Shown: piece after piece, positions 45,637-59,737 of the stretch | Layout of the letters: each line of letters starts with the position of its first letter | Position numbering within the stretch: position 1 is the first letter of the stretch | Assembly (NCBI RefSeq): GCF_001510645.1 | Contig: NZ_LMVB01000001.1 | Span: 577,854-641,853 of the forward strand | Length of the DNA stretch: 64,000 nucleotides | Reading direction: 5' to 3' | Origin: Paenibacillus sp. FJAT-29882 | GTDB lineage: Bacteria; Bacillota; Bacilli; Bacillales; DSM-1321 | Made by a program: the position numbers and the translations under genes | The notes under the pieces: model-generated | What the model was told of the DNA's origin: nothing | What the model saw: only the letters and a program-made list of their open reading frames with translations | Databases searched by the model: none

Positions 45637-45926
45637 TTGATGAGGATAAGTAGTCTTTTGAGCAGACATTTACAGAGAGCCGGGTAGCTGGAAGCCGGTA
45701 ATGTCCAAAAGGTGAACTCACCTCTGAGTTTCAGCCCGAAAGTGTACGAGTAAGGCTGAACGGGTGCCAACCAGCACCCGTTATCAAAATACAGTACAGA
45801 GTGAAATCTGTTTAGAGTGCGCACGTATTTTGTGCGAATTAGGGTGGTACCGTGGATAGGATATATAGCCTTTTCACCCCTTTAAGTAATGCAATGGCAT
45901 GCTTAATGAGGTGAGAGGCTTTTTAT
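45637..45926 (+). promoter_or_regulatory. T-box leader (leucine) of ilv-leu
   Basis: The T-box AGGGTGGTACCGTGG is at 45841-45855. In Stem I, GTGAACTCACC holds a CTC triplet at 45717-45719, the Leu specifier. The terminator pairs AGCCTTTTCACC near 45867 with GGTGAGAGGCT near 45910, followed by TTTTTAT. Starvation for charged tRNA-Leu should raise readthrough. Confidence 0.93.
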
Positions 45927-45999
45927 ATGTTCTTCAGCCTTTTGGGAGTAAAAGCATGACCACGATCAAACACTAAAGAAGTAAAGGAGGTCTTTTCAA

Positions 46000-47718
46000 A
46001 TGACAGAAAAAGCAGTGGTAGCAGCCAGTAAAGCGGAGCAACAAGTAAAGAGCGGGGCCGCATTTCTGATTGATGCCCTGAAAAAGGAACAAGTTGAAGT
46101 CATTTTTGGATATCCGGGTGGAGCTGTTCTTCCGATTTACGATGAAATTTATCGATCAGGCATGGTACACATCCTACCGCGTCATGAACAAGGTTCCATT
46201 CATGCGGCGGAAGGGTACGCCCGAATTACTGGAAAACCTGGGGTAGTTATTGCTACTTCTGGCCCAGGGGCAACCAATATTGTGACTGGTCTAGCAGATG
46301 CCATGATTGATTCCATTCCTTTAGTCGTTTTCACTGGCCAGGTTGCTACATCCATTATCGGCACAGATGCATTTCAGGAAGCGGATGTGATTGGAATTAC
46401 AACGCCAATCACAAAGCATAATTACCAAGTAAGGAAACCGGAAGACCTCCCGCGGATTATCAAAGAAGCGTTCTATATTGCTTCAAGCGGCCGGCCGGGT
46501 CCTGTACTCATCGATATTCCAAAAGATGTAGCAACGATTGATGGTAAAGTTGGTGAAGAACCAGAAATGGATTTACCAGGCTATCAACCAACTACACAAC
46601 CAAATTATTTGCAAATTAGGAAACTAGTAGAAGCTGTGAGCAGTTCGAAAAAGCCAGTGATTTTAGCTGGAGCAGGGATTCTGCATGCAAAAGCCTCTGA
46701 ACAACTATTGCAATATGCGGAGCAACAAGGAATTCCAGTTGTGCATACACTTTTAGGACTTGGTGGATTCCCAGCTGACCATCCATTATTCATCGGAATG
46801 GGTGGCATGCACGGTATTTATGCCGCAAATATGGCAATCTCAACATGTGATTTGCTCATTAATATCGGTGCCCGTTTTGATGACCGCTTAACTGGAAATT
46901 TGGCAACTTTTGCGCCAAACGCCAAGGTTGCACATATTGATATTGATCCTGCAGAAATTGGCAAAAACGTACCGACGAAGATCCCTGTTGTTGGAAGTGC
47001 CAAAGAAGCGCTCGAACAATTGGTCGCCCAAGACGGAAAGAAACCTGAGCTTACTGAGTGGATTGAAACGTTGCAAGGTTGGAAGCAAGAATTCCCATTT
47101 GTATACAACAGAGAGTCGGATATATTGAAACCGCAAAGAGTCATTGAACTTTTACATGAAAAAACAGATGGTGATGCGATTGTCGTAACAGATGTTGGTC
47201 AACATCAAATGTGGGCAGCTCAATATTTTCCTTTTAATAAACCGCATGCTTGGGTAACTTCAGGTGGACTCGGAACGATGGGATTTTGTATACCAGCAGC
47301 AGTCGGTGCTCAAATTGCAGAACCTGAGGCAACTGTTTTTGCCGTAGTTGGTGATGGTGGATTCCAGATGACGAGTCAGGAATTAGCCGTAATGGCTGAA
47401 TTAAACCTTCCAGTCAAAATCATCATCGTGAACAATCATGCTCTAGGAATGGTTAGACAATGGCAGTCAGAGTTTTATGAAGGACGCTTTTCTCACAGTA
47501 AATTCGATTATCAGCCAGACTTTATTAAATTAGCAGATGCCTATGGAATTCCGGCTTTCAAAGTCGATAATGAAGCAGATGCTAGTGCCAAAATTGAAGA
47601 AGCACTTGCGATCAAAGGACCTGTACTCATTGACTTTGACGTAGAACCTGAAGAAAACGTCTATCCGATGGTGGCGCCGGGTAAAGGGCTGCACGAAATG
47701 GTAGGTGTGAAGCTATGA
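46000..47718 (+). CDS. ilvB: Acetolactate synthase large subunit
   Basis: ThDP enzyme (572 aa) making acetolactate or acetohydroxybutyrate, the first common step to Val, Leu and Ile. The catalytic Glu lies in [15 protein letters not shown], the ThDP-Mg motif is [19 protein letters not shown], and the start [14 protein letters not shown] is typical. AAAGGAGG precedes the ATG. It overlaps ilvH by 4 bp. Confidence 0.97.
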   Translation: MTEKAVVAASKAEQQVKSGAAFLIDALKKEQVEVIFGYPGGAVLPIYDEIYRSGMVHILPRHEQGSIHAAEGYARITGKPGVVIATSGPGATNIVTGLADAMIDSIPLVVFTGQVATSIIGTDAFQEADVIGITTPITKHNYQVRKPEDLPRIIKEAFYIASSGRPGPVLIDIPKDVATIDGKVGEEPEMDLPGYQPTTQPNYLQIRKLVEAVSSSKKPVILAGAGILHAKASEQLLQYAEQQGIPVVHTLLGLGGFPADHPLFIGMGGMHGIYAANMAISTCDLLINIGARFDDRLTGNLATFAPNAKVAHIDIDPAEIGKNVPTKIPVVGSAKEALEQLVAQDGKKPELTEWIETLQGWKQEFPFVYNRESDILKPQRVIELLHEKTDGDAIVVTDVGQHQMWAAQYFPFNKPHAWVTSGGLGTMGFCIPAAVGAQIAEPEATVFAVVGDGGFQMTSQELAVMAELNLPVKIIIVNNHALGMVRQWQSEFYEGRFSHSKFDYQPDFIKLADAYGIPAFKVDNEADASAKIEEALAIKGPVLIDFDVEPEENVYPMVAPGKGLHEMVGVKL

Positions 47719-48232
47719 AGAAAGGCATTCTAACCCTAACTGTAAACAATCGCCCTGGCGTGTTAAATCGAATTACGAATTTGTTTACGAAACGAAACTA
47801 TAATATTGAAAGCATTGCTGTTGGTCAGTCTGAACAAGAGAACGTCTCAAGAATAACCGTAGTTGTTCATGTTGAAGATGAGAACGTCATTGAACAGATG
47901 ACCAAACAACTAAATAAGCAGATTGATGTCTTAAAAGTAACAGATATTAGCAATCAATCCATAGTAGCGAGAGAGCTAGCTCTTGTAAAAGTACTTTCTT
48001 CAAGCCAAACCCGTACGGAGATCTATTCTTTAATTGAACCATTTCGCGGGTCGGTCATTGATGTTAGCAAAGATAGCCTCACGATACAAATTACAGGTGA
48101 ATCCGATAAGGTCGAAGCATTCATTGAATTGCTCAAGCCTTATGGAATAAAAGAACTTGCGCGAACCGGCACAGCAGCCTTTCCGCGCGGTACACAAAAA
48201 CAATCGGTTGTAAAAAGCTTCACGATTGTCTA

Positions 48233-48233
<1 letters not shown>
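47715..48233 (+). CDS. ilvH: Acetolactate synthase small (regulatory) subunit
   Basis: A 172-aa subunit with an N-terminal ACT domain ([40 protein letters not shown]) that binds valine for feedback control, and a C-terminal ALS_ss domain. It is coupled to ilvB by an ATGA overlap. Confidence 0.96.
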
Positions 48234-50940
<2,707 letters not shown>

Positions 50941-50952
50941 CAGCGAGAAGTT

Positions 50953-51001
50953 ATGTTCAAAAAAGAGGATAAAAACACACTTTATCTAATTTTTTGAACA
51001 T
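50953..51001. repeat. GTTCAAAAA hairpin repeat between leuA and leuB
   Basis: ATGTTCAAAAAA at 50953-50964 pairs with TTTTTTGAACAT at 50990-51001. It lies within the operon. Confidence 0.8.
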
Positions 51002-51023
51002 CCTCTAGAAAGGAGAGAGAAAG

Positions 51024-52112
51024 ATGAAAAGGAAAATTGCAGTGTTGCCTGGAGATGGTATCGGAAAAGAAGTGACGGGAGGTGCAGTTGAAATACTCGA
51101 AGCCGTCGCAGAACGATTCGAGCATGAATTCACCTTTGAATATGGCCAAATCGGTGGGACAGCCATTGATGCAACAGGACAACCACTTCCTGATGAAACC
51201 ATTGAATTGTGTAAATCAAGTGATGCAATTCTTCTTGGTGCAGTTGGTGGGCCAAAGTGGGATAGTCAGCCCACTCATTTACGCCCGGAACGTGGGTTAC
51301 TGAAAATCCGGAAAGATTTAAATCTTTATGCCAATCTGCGGCCAATCAGCTATTTTTCTAGTTTGTCGGAAGCCTCTCCGCTGAAACAAGAAATTATTGA
51401 AGACGTGGATTTTATCATTGTACGAGAATTAACTGGTGGCCTTTATTTCGGGAAACCAAGTGAACGTACGATTTTTGAAGGTAAGGAAGCTGTCGTTGAT
51501 ACGTTATTTTACCAAAAAGAAGAAATGAGACGAATCATTGAACTTTCTTTTGAAATCGCAAGCCAAAGACAGAAAAAAGTAACGTCTGTCGATAAAGCGA
51601 ATGTGCTTGAATCAAGTAGACTATGGCGTGAAACGGCAGAGGAAGTGGCAAGGAATTATCCTGATGTAACATTAGAGCATATGCTTGTGGATAATGCCGC
51701 GATGCAATTGATTCGCAATCCTAGACAATTCGATGTTGTGGTCACAGAAAATATGTTTGGGGATATTTTAAGTGATGAAGCATCGGTTCTAACAGGATCA
51801 CTTGGAATGCTTTCCTCTGCATCAATTTCAGTAGACGGACCTAGTTTATTCGAACCAATCCATGGTTCAGCGCCAGATATTGCTGGCAAAAACGTAGCGA
51901 ATCCGCTTGCAACGATTCTTTCAGCAGCATATATGCTTAGGTTGTCGTTTGGAATGGAGAAAGAAGCAGAAGCGGTTGAAAAGGCAGTTCACTCTGTACT
52001 CGATTCAGGATTCAGAACAATTGATATCGCTGGGAATAATACAGAGAGCTTGTCAACTGAAGAAATGATTGCTGAAGTCAAAGCTGCTCTTTTAAATGAA
52101 GTAGCAATCTAA
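51024..52112 (+). CDS. leuB: 3-Isopropylmalate dehydrogenase
   Basis: A 362-aa NAD-dependent decarboxylating dehydrogenase. Recognisable segments: LPGDGIGKEVTGGAVEILEA, LGAVGGPKWDS, and the Mg2+/NAD region ENMFGDILSDEASVLTGSLG followed by EPIHGSAPDIAGK. AAAGGAGAG precedes the ATG. Confidence 0.97.
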   Translation: MKRKIAVLPGDGIGKEVTGGAVEILEAVAERFEHEFTFEYGQIGGTAIDATGQPLPDETIELCKSSDAILLGAVGGPKWDSQPTHLRPERGLLKIRKDLNLYANLRPISYFSSLSEASPLKQEIIEDVDFIIVRELTGGLYFGKPSERTIFEGKEAVVDTLFYQKEEMRRIIELSFEIASQRQKKVTSVDKANVLESSRLWRETAEEVARNYPDVTLEHMLVDNAAMQLIRNPRQFDVVVTENMFGDILSDEASVLTGSLGMLSSASISVDGPSLFEPIHGSAPDIAGKNVANPLATILSAAYMLRLSFGMEKEAEAVEKAVHSVLDSGFRTIDIAGNNTESLSTEEMIAEVKAALLNEVAI

Positions 52113-52458
52113 AGCAAGATGGGTGTTAATGAGTAAATGTGATTCACAAAGAAGACGGCTCAAATAAGCCTTCTTTCAGCCGTTTTTGGTGAAGGAAGAG
52201 TCTTTTTTGAGCTATTTTAAAAAAGTCACATAAATGGTGCAATAACGGCATCATTTTATGAAGGAAGAATGTATAAAAGTCATAAAACCAGCTCCAATTA
52301 AGTGATGGAGTGATTGTCACATTTTTAGGTTTTTACACATTGTCTAGCTTAACTTTAAAAGATCATGTTAGTTAGCTGTTTAAGTTAAGCGCTGGTCCAT
52401 CCTTATTCTTCATAAATTATAACAGCTAAACATTAAAAATTTTGTGAGGTGAGCAAGC
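52113..52458. other. leuB-leuC spacer with two hairpins
   Basis: ACGGCT (52155) pairs with AGCCGT (52178) just before a T run, a possible terminator. GCTTAACTTTAAA (52347) pairs with TTTAAGTTAAGC up to 52390, a second long stem. The operon is compact elsewhere, so leuCD may have separate expression or attenuation. Confidence 0.5.
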
Positions 52459-53874
52459 GTGGGGAAATCAATTATTGAAAAAATTTGGGAGCAACATATC
52501 GTTCATCAAGAGGAAAATAAACCGGACTTATTATATATTGATCTGCATTATATTCATGAAGTCACTTCACCGCAAGCATTTGAGGGTTTAAGGTTGAAAG
52601 GTAGGAAAGTAAGACGACCTGACCGGACGTTTGCGACGATGGATCATAACGTTCCAACAATCAATCGTTATTTTATTGAAGATGAAGTTGCTCTGAAACA
52701 GTTGACGGCGCTTGAAACGAACTGCCGCGATTTTGGAATTGAGCTTGCAGATTTGAACAGTCCGGATCAAGGGATTGTTCATGTTATCGGTCCTGAAATG
52801 GGATTGACACAGCCAGGAATGACCATTGTTTGTGGAGATAGCCACACGTCAACTCATGGCGCATTCGGATCGATTGCCTTTGGGATTGGAACAAGTGAAG
52901 TGGAGCATGTTTTTGCAACTCAGACATTATGGCAAACAAAACCGAAGACGTTAAAACTTGAAGTAAACGGAAAACTAAAATTTGGCGTAACGGCAAAAGA
53001 TGTGATTTTATACATAATTGCTAAGTATGGCGTGAATTTTGGGAATGGATATATTGTTGAATATTGCGGAGAGGTATTCCGGAATATGTCGATGGAAGAA
53101 CGAATGACTGTTTGCAATATGTCGATTGAAGGCGGCGCACGTGCTGGATTAGTCAGCCCAGATGAAACAACATTCTCCTACTTACAAGGCAGAAAGTTTG
53201 TTCCAACAGGCGAAGAGTTTGAAGAGAGTGTTGAAAAGTGGAAACTCTTAGCTAGTGATGAAGATGCAGTCTATGACAGGGAAATCACCATTGCTGCAGA
53301 GCAAATCTCGCCAATGGTTAGCTGGGGAACAAATCCTGGCATGGCAAGTGCTGTGGATGAGAATATCCCTGTTGGGTCTAGTGATACGGTTGGGGAAAAA
53401 GAATTGCAACTTGCTCTCGAATATATGGGGTTAACGGAAGGAATGCAGATTACCGATATTCCGGTCCAACATGTATTCATTGGATCTTGTACGAATTCAC
53501 GTATTGAAGATTTGCGAAAAGCAGCAGACGTTATCTCGGGGAAACAAGTGCATAAAGGAGTCCGGGCAATGGTTGTCCCTGGTTCGCAAAAAGTAAAGAA
53601 ACAAGCCGAGGAAGAAGGGCTTGATGAAGTATTTAAGTCAGCCGGTTTTGATTGGAGGGACTCGGGCTGTAGCATGTGTTTAGGAATGAATCCAGATGCA
53701 GTTCCAGCAGGAGAGCATTGTGCCTCAACGTCCAATCGGAACTTCGAAGGTCGTCAAGGTGCTGGCGCACGAACGCATTTAGTCAGCCCGGAAATGGCGG
53801 CGGCGGCGGCGCTTTATGGAAAGTTTGTTGATATCAGAAATTTAGAAAACTCATCAATGCATCAATTACATTAA
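52459..53874 (+). CDS. leuC: 3-Isopropylmalate dehydratase large subunit
   Basis: Aconitase-fold subunit of 471 aa that binds the [4Fe-4S] cluster through cysteines in [13 protein letters not shown] and [10 protein letters not shown]. It isomerises isopropylmalate with LeuD. It has a GTG start behind GTGAGGTGAG. LeuD follows 15 bp later. Confidence 0.97.
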   Translation: MGKSIIEKIWEQHIVHQEENKPDLLYIDLHYIHEVTSPQAFEGLRLKGRKVRRPDRTFATMDHNVPTINRYFIEDEVALKQLTALETNCRDFGIELADLNSPDQGIVHVIGPEMGLTQPGMTIVCGDSHTSTHGAFGSIAFGIGTSEVEHVFATQTLWQTKPKTLKLEVNGKLKFGVTAKDVILYIIAKYGVNFGNGYIVEYCGEVFRNMSMEERMTVCNMSIEGGARAGLVSPDETTFSYLQGRKFVPTGEEFEESVEKWKLLASDEDAVYDREITIAAEQISPMVSWGTNPGMASAVDENIPVGSSDTVGEKELQLALEYMGLTEGMQITDIPVQHVFIGSCTNSRIEDLRKAADVISGKQVHKGVRAMVVPGSQKVKKQAEEEGLDEVFKSAGFDWRDSGCSMCLGMNPDAVPAGEHCASTSNRNFEGRQGAGARTHLVSPEMAAAAALYGKFVDIRNLENSSMHQLH

Positions 53875-53889
53875 TTTAGGAGGTGCAAT

Positions 53890-54489
53890 ATGGAACCAAT
53901 TACGGTATACCGAGGAAAACCGGCAGTTTTAGACCGGAACAATGTGGACACAGATCAGATTATTCCGAAGCAATTTTTAAAACGAATTGAACGGACAGGT
54001 TTTGGAGAATTTTTATTTTACAACTGGCGATATAATGAAAATGGTGAGCTTCGCAAAGACTTTGAGTTAAACCAGCCTGAAGCCGCGGGTGCTTCCATTC
54101 TAGTGGCAGGTGAGAACTTCGGCTGCGGATCTTCAAGGGAACATGCACCGTGGTCGTTGCAAGATTTCGGTTTTCAAATCGTCATTGCGCCTTCATTTGC
54201 TGATATTTTTAAAAATAACTGCTTGAAAAATGGGATTCTACCAATTGCTCTTTCTGCAGATGAAGTTTCCTATTTAATGAAGGAAGCCAAAAATACCGAT
54301 GTTGAATTCACAATCGATTTACCTAATCAAAAGGTTTACGGACCAGCTGATTTTGCTGCAGATTTTGACATTCACCCATATTGGAAAGAGATGCTAGTGA
54401 ATGGGTGGGATGAGATCTCAATCACCCTGCAATATGACGATCAAATTTCTAAATATGAACAAACAATAGACGTTATGTCTACGAAATAA
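53890..54489 (+). CDS. leuD: 3-Isopropylmalate dehydratase small subunit
   Basis: A 199-aa aconitase C-terminal-type subunit with NVDTDQIIPKQFLKRIERTG and the substrate loop AGENFGCGSSREHAPW. The length equals that of B. subtilis LeuD. It forms the active enzyme with LeuC and ends the operon. Confidence 0.97.
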   Translation: MEPITVYRGKPAVLDRNNVDTDQIIPKQFLKRIERTGFGEFLFYNWRYNENGELRKDFELNQPEAAGASILVAGENFGCGSSREHAPWSLQDFGFQIVIAPSFADIFKNNCLKNGILPIALSADEVSYLMKEAKNTDVEFTIDLPNQKVYGPADFAADFDIHPYWKEMLVNGWDEISITLQYDDQISKYEQTIDVMSTK

Positions 54490-54508
54490 TTGCCTAGCAT
54501 GGCCGATT

Positions 54509-54594
54509 GGATCAGACTCGCACAAATACCTACAATGGAGTGTTACAAACACTTATTTTGAACGGTATAGTTGTAGTGAAGTCTGATCCTTTTT
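54509..54594 (+). terminator. GGGTCAGACC-family hairpin acting as the leuD terminator
   Basis: GGATCAGACT at 54509-54518 pairs with AGTCTGATCC at 54580-54589, followed by TTTTTC. The long arm-to-arm distance and sequence match the repeat family, so a mobile-type repeat seems to serve as terminator. Confidence 0.75.
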
Positions 54595-54741
54595 CATCGT
54601 TTTAGTTTTAGAGCAGACGCTCATGGATGTTTCTTATGAGTCATCCTCTTTTGCTAATGAATTTTTAGTTAATTTTTGTATTGTGATAAAAACAATGCTA
54701 AACTATTTGCTAGAAAATATATTGACAGGCGGAGTTATACA

Positions 54742-55776
54742 ATGGGCGGAAAAAAGAAACAAAAGCAAGAAGGAAATGTTATTCCGTTTCCTAAATTGGG
54801 CAGTCGGCTTGTGGAAAAGGGCATAGAACATATCGAAAAAAGAGAGTTCAAACGTGCTGCGGAGTTGTACAGCCAAGCAAGAGAGCTAGATCCTGAGAAT
54901 CCCGATGTTAATGTCGGTTTAATCGTTTCTTTTGTCGAAATGGGACGCTATCTAGAAGCACGGGATTTGTGTAAAGAAGTGCTACATAAAGGAATTGGCG
55001 ACTATTTTCAGATCGTCAGTATCTATTTAATGGTTTTACTCCAACTTAACGAGCATGAAGAAATGGTGATAACAATCGAGGCTTTGTTGGATGATAATCA
55101 AGTACCCCATGATAAAATCGACCACTTTAAAAATATGCTTGCGTTTAGTACTAGAGTTTTAGAAGAGAATGAAGATATGTCTGCTGAAATCGAAGAAGAG
55201 AAACGAACGGAAGCAGAGTTTTATGATGACGAATGGTTTGCTGGAAAATCCGACGAAGAAATTTTTAGGAATATAAGTCGATTATCAGAAGCGAATATTC
55301 GTGTTTTTATGCCATCTGTTCAGAAATTTCTGCTAGACGTTGCGGCACATCCTTTTTTGAAGACGCTATTACTCCACATTCTACAAGAACAGGAATATGA
55401 TAAAAATATACGGGTAACAAAGCTCAAAAAAGAGATTAACATCATTCCAACAGAAATACGACCTATGAAAGATACGGATTTTTTCAAAACGGTTACATCC
55501 CTTGTAGAAAGACAATTAGAACAAGAGAATCCATCATTATTGGCTATGGCTACATCTCTCATAGAAAGGCAGCAATTTATCATGTATCCAATTGCACCTG
55601 ATGCGAGCACCTTTCCAATTTGGGCTTGCGCCTATCATACTATGGCAGAGATGTATCAAACTGGTGATAATACCGTCAATCAAAGAGCCGCTCAATATGG
55701 AGTAAGTCCGGATTCCGTGCACGAAATAATCCTACAAATTAATACAATTGAAGAATTTTCTTATGGGAATATTTAA
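54742..55776 (+). CDS. ysoA: TPR-repeat protein YsoA
   Basis: A 344-aa protein with tetratricopeptide-like helices in its N-terminal part (EKGIEHIEKREFKRAAELYS, ARELDPENPDVNVGLIVSFV). The role is unknown. GGCGGAG seven bases upstream supports the ATG at 54742; the frame opens earlier at 54676. It has the ysoA position between leuD and tig. Confidence 0.88.
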   Translation: MGGKKKQKQEGNVIPFPKLGSRLVEKGIEHIEKREFKRAAELYSQARELDPENPDVNVGLIVSFVEMGRYLEARDLCKEVLHKGIGDYFQIVSIYLMVLLQLNEHEEMVITIEALLDDNQVPHDKIDHFKNMLAFSTRVLEENEDMSAEIEEEKRTEAEFYDDEWFAGKSDEEIFRNISRLSEANIRVFMPSVQKFLLDVAAHPFLKTLLLHILQEQEYDKNIRVTKLKKEINIIPTEIRPMKDTDFFKTVTSLVERQLEQENPSLLAMATSLIERQQFIMYPIAPDASTFPIWACAYHTMAEMYQTGDNTVNQRAAQYGVSPDSVHEIILQINTIEEFSYGNI

Positions 55777-55786
55777 TGTATTGCTG

Positions 55787-55814
55787 TTGAAACGAAGGGA
55801 ACCTGTGTTATAAT
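55787..55814 (+). promoter_or_regulatory. SigA-type promoter of tig
   Basis: TTGAAA at 55787-55792 and a perfect TATAAT at 55809-55814, 16-bp spacer. A leader of about 135 nt follows, with a CCCTAGCTTAATTAGGG hairpin near 55856. Confidence 0.8.
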
Positions 55815-55956
55815 GTAGGGGTTGTAATGTCTCGTTTTGTTATGAAACGAACAGAGCCCTAGCTTAATTAGGGTATGGTGATGCTTGTTAGGAATAGCAT
55901 AGCAGATTCATCCAGTGCTTATTCATTTTAGTATATAGATTTTTGGAGGGAAACAC

Positions 55957-57252
55957 ATGTCTGTAAAATGGGAAAAACAAGAAGGTAATCAAGGCGTACT
56001 AACTGTTGAAGTAGAAGTTGCTACTGTTAATGAAGGTTTAGACGCTGCGTTCAAAAAAGTTGTAAAACAAGTAAACGTACCAGGCTTCCGTAAAGGAAAA
56101 ATGCCTCGTCAAATGTTCGAAAAAAGATTCGGTGTAGAATCTCTTTACCAAGATGCACTTGATATCATTCTTCCAGATGCATATGCAAATGCAGTTGAAG
56201 AAGCAGGAATCAACCCTGTTGATCGTCCTGAAATTGACATTGAACAAATGGAAAAAGGCCAAAACCTTATTTTCAAAGCGAGTGTAACAGTTGCACCTGA
56301 GGTTAAATTAGGTGAATACAAAGGTCTTGAAGTAGAAGCATTCAACGCTGAAGTAACAGACGAAGATGTTGATAACGAAATCAAAGCTCTTCAAGAACGT
56401 CAAGCTGAGCTAGTAGTAAAAGAAGAAGGACAAGCAGCTGATGGTGACACAGTTGTGATCGACTTCGAAGGATCCGTTGATGGTGAATTATTTGAGGGCG
56501 GAACATCTGAAAACTATACATTAGAGCTTGGATCTAATAGTTTCATTCCTGGTTTCGAAGAGCAAGTAGTTGGTCTTGAAACAGGAGCTGAAAAAGATAT
56601 CGAAGTATCTTTCCCAGAAGAATACCATGCTGCTGAGCTTGCAGGTAAACCTGCTGTATTCAAAGTGAAATTACACGAAATTAAAACAAAAGAACTTCCT
56701 CAATTAGATGACGAGTTCGCTAAAGATGTTGATGATGAAGTTGAAACACTTGCTGAATTGAAAGAAAAAACAAAGAAAAACCTTGAGCATGACAAAAAAC
56801 ACCAAGCAGAAAACGCAATTCGTGACGCAGTGATCGAAAAAGCGTCTGCAAACGTGGAAGTTGACATTCCAGAAGTTATGGTAAATAACGAAGTAGATCG
56901 CATGATGAAAGACTTCGAACAACGTCTTCAATCTCAAGGCTTGAATATGGAGTTATACTTCCAGTTCTCAGGACAAGATGAAGAAGCTCTTAAAGGACAA
57001 ATGTTAGAAGAAGCGAAAAACCAAGTTCGCGTAAGCCTAACTCTTGATGCAATCGTTAAAGCTGAAAACATCGAAGTAACAGAAGAAGATGTGAATGCTG
57101 AGCTTGAAAAAATGGCTGAAATGTACAAAATGGATGTAGAAAATATCAAAAAAGCACTTGGTAGCCTAGAAGGACTTAAAGGCGATCTTAAAATCAACAA
57201 AGCAATCGACTTCCTTGTTGCAAACAGCAAAACAGTCGCTGCTGCTGAATAA
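55957..57252 (+). CDS. tig: Trigger factor (ribosome-associated chaperone)
   Basis: A 431-aa prolyl isomerase and chaperone at the ribosome exit. The ribosome-binding signature is [17 protein letters not shown] (about residues 43-59), the FKBP-type PPIase domain is at about 150-245 ([20 protein letters not shown]), and the C-terminal helical chaperone domain completes it. GGAGGG lies before the ATG. Confidence 0.97.
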   Translation: MSVKWEKQEGNQGVLTVEVEVATVNEGLDAAFKKVVKQVNVPGFRKGKMPRQMFEKRFGVESLYQDALDIILPDAYANAVEEAGINPVDRPEIDIEQMEKGQNLIFKASVTVAPEVKLGEYKGLEVEAFNAEVTDEDVDNEIKALQERQAELVVKEEGQAADGDTVVIDFEGSVDGELFEGGTSENYTLELGSNSFIPGFEEQVVGLETGAEKDIEVSFPEEYHAAELAGKPAVFKVKLHEIKTKELPQLDDEFAKDVDDEVETLAELKEKTKKNLEHDKKHQAENAIRDAVIEKASANVEVDIPEVMVNNEVDRMMKDFEQRLQSQGLNMELYFQFSGQDEEALKGQMLEEAKNQVRVSLTLDAIVKAENIEVTEEDVNAELEKMAEMYKMDVENIKKALGSLEGLKGDLKINKAIDFLVANSKTVAAAE

Positions 57253-57327
57253 TAAAGGCCAGTGTTTCTTAGGCTAAGTATTTAAATTTAGCCAAACAAC
57301 CTATTTTGTATTATAATTAGAAACATG

Positions 57328-57355
57328 CAAGGCACGAGCATTCGTGCCTTGTTCT
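57328..57355 (+). terminator. Hairpin after tig
   Basis: CAAGGCACGA and TCGTGCCTTG form a perfect 10-bp stem with a 4-nt loop, followed by TTCTAT. Confidence 0.65.
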
Positions 57356-58124
57356 ATACATAGGCAATGAGCCAAAAATCGATATCGGTATCACATAGTC
57401 ATACATAAAAATCGAAATTTTTACATTTGTGTTTAATCTTGTGAGTAAAGGTTAGTATAGTGAAAAACGCTTGTTTTTACGACAACATGCATGCATTAGC
57501 CACTATGAATATAGAAGCCTCAAATCGCCATTTTTTAAAAAAATTATTTTGATGGGAATTTCAGCATTGATTTTTTTATAAATTCAGTGTAGATTAATTT
57601 TAATACCGCATATACATAGTTATACATACACAATATCCCTGCCTTATTAGTAAGTGTCAAACAGGAGGAAGAAAAGCTCCTATCTAAACATACCCGGTAA
57701 TTATTATTGCACTAGTTCCATGAAATAGCTTTGGGCGAATGATTTAAACTTGCTAGCCCATGGAGGTATGAAATGTTTCAATCAAATGGTTAGTAAGCGT
57801 TTTCAAAAAGTGAATTGCGTGATATACTAACTTTGTTGTTGACTGATTCGGTGGGCGTGTTCTTTGGCAATGTGACTCCATTGGCACTTAACGTTTTTCG
57901 GGTTTGGGAAAGCCTGTTACGGGCAACATACATATTATTGTTAAGAATAGTTAGTACTTATTGGACAACTATCATGTCCTAAGCATTTTTATTACAAAAA
58001 TACTTGGAACATGGTACAATGCGGTCTACATCAAAATTTTATTACCGAGCTTATGCGTCTATTTCAGTCCAAAAATAAGACGATTGGCTATGTATATAGG
58101 AAAATTCTATAAAGGAGTGAGTCC
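57356..58124 (+). other. Long gap before clpX; possible promoter and leader
   Basis: No gene with a convincing start is seen in about 770 bp. TTTTCA at 57800-57805 and TATACT at 57823-57828 (17-bp spacer) may form a promoter, giving a leader of nearly 300 nt before clpX. A GGAGG before a 6-codon frame at 57773 is not convincing. No CtsR box is recognised. Confidence 0.4.
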
Positions 58125-59390
58125 ATGTTTAAATTTAATGATGAAAAAGGGCAATTAAAATGTTCTTTTTGCGGAAAAACTCAAGAGCAAGTTCGTAAAC
58201 TGGTAGCAGGGCCAGGTGTATATATTTGTGATGAATGTATTGAACTTTGTACAGAAATCGTAGAAGAAGAACTAGGCACGGAAGAAGAAATCGAATTTAA
58301 AGATGTTCCAAAACCGATGGAAATTCGTGAGATTCTTGATGAATATGTGATTGGACAAGAGCAGGCTAAGAAATCACTTGCTGTTGCGGTATACAATCAT
58401 TACAAGCGAATTAATTCAAACAGTAAAGTGGATGATGTAGAACTTGCAAAGAGTAATATTGCTCTAATCGGACCTACTGGTAGTGGGAAAACGTTACTTG
58501 CACAGACATTGGCACGATTATTGAATGTTCCGTTTGCCATTGCAGATGCTACTTCATTAACAGAAGCAGGGTATGTTGGGGAAGATGTTGAAAACATTTT
58601 GCTTAAATTAATCCAAGCTGCAGATTATGATGTTGAAAAGGCAGAAAAAGGAATCATCTATATTGATGAAATCGATAAAGTAGCACGTAAATCTGAAAAT
58701 CCTTCCATTACGCGTGATGTGTCTGGTGAAGGTGTTCAGCAAGCCTTATTAAAAATTCTTGAAGGTACCGTTGCAAGCGTTCCGCCACAAGGTGGTCGTA
58801 AGCATCCACACCAAGAGTTTATTCAAATTGATACAACAAATATTCTCTTTATTTGTGGTGGTGCATTTGATGGAATCGAACCGATTATTAAACGCCGTCT
58901 AGGCCAAAAAGTAATTGGTTTTGGATCAGATGTGAAGAAAGATGATGTTGCAGAAAAAGAATTACTTTCTAAAGTGCTTCCAGAAGATTTATTGCGCTTT
59001 GGTTTAATTCCAGAATTCATTGGTCGTATTCCAGTAATTGCTACATTGGAGCAATTAGATGAAGCGGCATTGATTGATATTCTAACTAAACCGAAAAACG
59101 CTCTAGTGAAGCAATTTGAAAAAATGCTGGAGCTTGACAATGTCATTCTTGAATTCGAGGAAGATGCTCTACTTGAAATTGCGAAGAAAGCAATTGAAAG
59201 AAAAACCGGAGCTCGTGGACTGCGTTCTATTATTGAGGGCATTATGCTTGAAGTAATGTTTGAACTGCCTTCACGTGATGACATTGATAAATGTATTATT
59301 ACAGGTGCAGCCATAACAGAAAATGAGTCACCTAAACTCGTTCTTAAAGATGGAACAACGATTAACGCGGCTGACAGAACATCTGCATAA
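58125..59390 (+). CDS. clpX: ATP-dependent Clp protease ATPase subunit ClpX
   Basis: A 421-aa AAA+ unfoldase that feeds ClpP. The N-terminal zinc domain holds CSFCGKTQ and [10 protein letters not shown], Walker A GPTGSGKT is near residue 116, the pore loop is [10 protein letters not shown], Walker [10 protein letters not shown], and the ClpP-docking loop [24 protein letters not shown] precedes the ATG. Confidence 0.98.
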   Translation: MFKFNDEKGQLKCSFCGKTQEQVRKLVAGPGVYICDECIELCTEIVEEELGTEEEIEFKDVPKPMEIREILDEYVIGQEQAKKSLAVAVYNHYKRINSNSKVDDVELAKSNIALIGPTGSGKTLLAQTLARLLNVPFAIADATSLTEAGYVGEDVENILLKLIQAADYDVEKAEKGIIYIDEIDKVARKSENPSITRDVSGEGVQQALLKILEGTVASVPPQGGRKHPHQEFIQIDTTNILFICGGAFDGIEPIIKRRLGQKVIGFGSDVKKDDVAEKELLSKVLPEDLLRFGLIPEFIGRIPVIATLEQLDEAALIDILTKPKNALVKQFEKMLELDNVILEFEEDALLEIAKKAIERKTGARGLRSIIEGIMLEVMFELPSRDDIDKCIITGAAITENESPKLVLKDGTTINAADRTSA

Positions 59391-59398
59391 TCCTAAAC

Positions 59399-59490
59399 AG
59401 GGTCTGATTTCGTACTCTACACACAAGTATTGCGTGTTATCATCACGTATTACTGGATGTTGTAGCGGCGAGGTCAGCCCTTTTTTTTGT
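59399..59490. repeat. GGGTCAGACC-type element after clpX
   Basis: AGGGTCTGATTTCG at the left and CGAGGTCAGCCCTTTTTTTT at the right pair with mismatches. The T run makes it a likely clpX terminator. Confidence 0.75.
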
Positions 59491-59737
59491 CTTGAATCGT
59501 TAAATTTTGGCTCCGACGCGCAAATCCCGCTCGCAAAGTACTGATTCCAGCTTGAAAACCTTCCGATTCGGCGCGTCATGTCTGGAAAGGGAGGCTGAAC
59601 AATAAGCCATGAGGGGGTGTTTCAGTATTTTAAATGCCGAGCCTGCTAGTGTGGCGTTTTCTTTTCATACGCGTACCAGCAGCCACTCCTCATTTTCCAC
59701 AGAGAATGAAAATGGCTCAATGTTCTCCTTATAGTGC
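59491..59737. other. Gap, nothing recognised
   Basis: A GC-rich patch (GACGCG near 59513, CGCGTC near 59573) can form an inverted repeat, but no gene or known RNA is visible. Confidence 0.35.

Noticed and set aside
57773..57835. Small frames after GGAGG upstream of clpX
   Set aside because: One is only six codons and the other starts one base from the ribosome binding site; no protein-like pattern.
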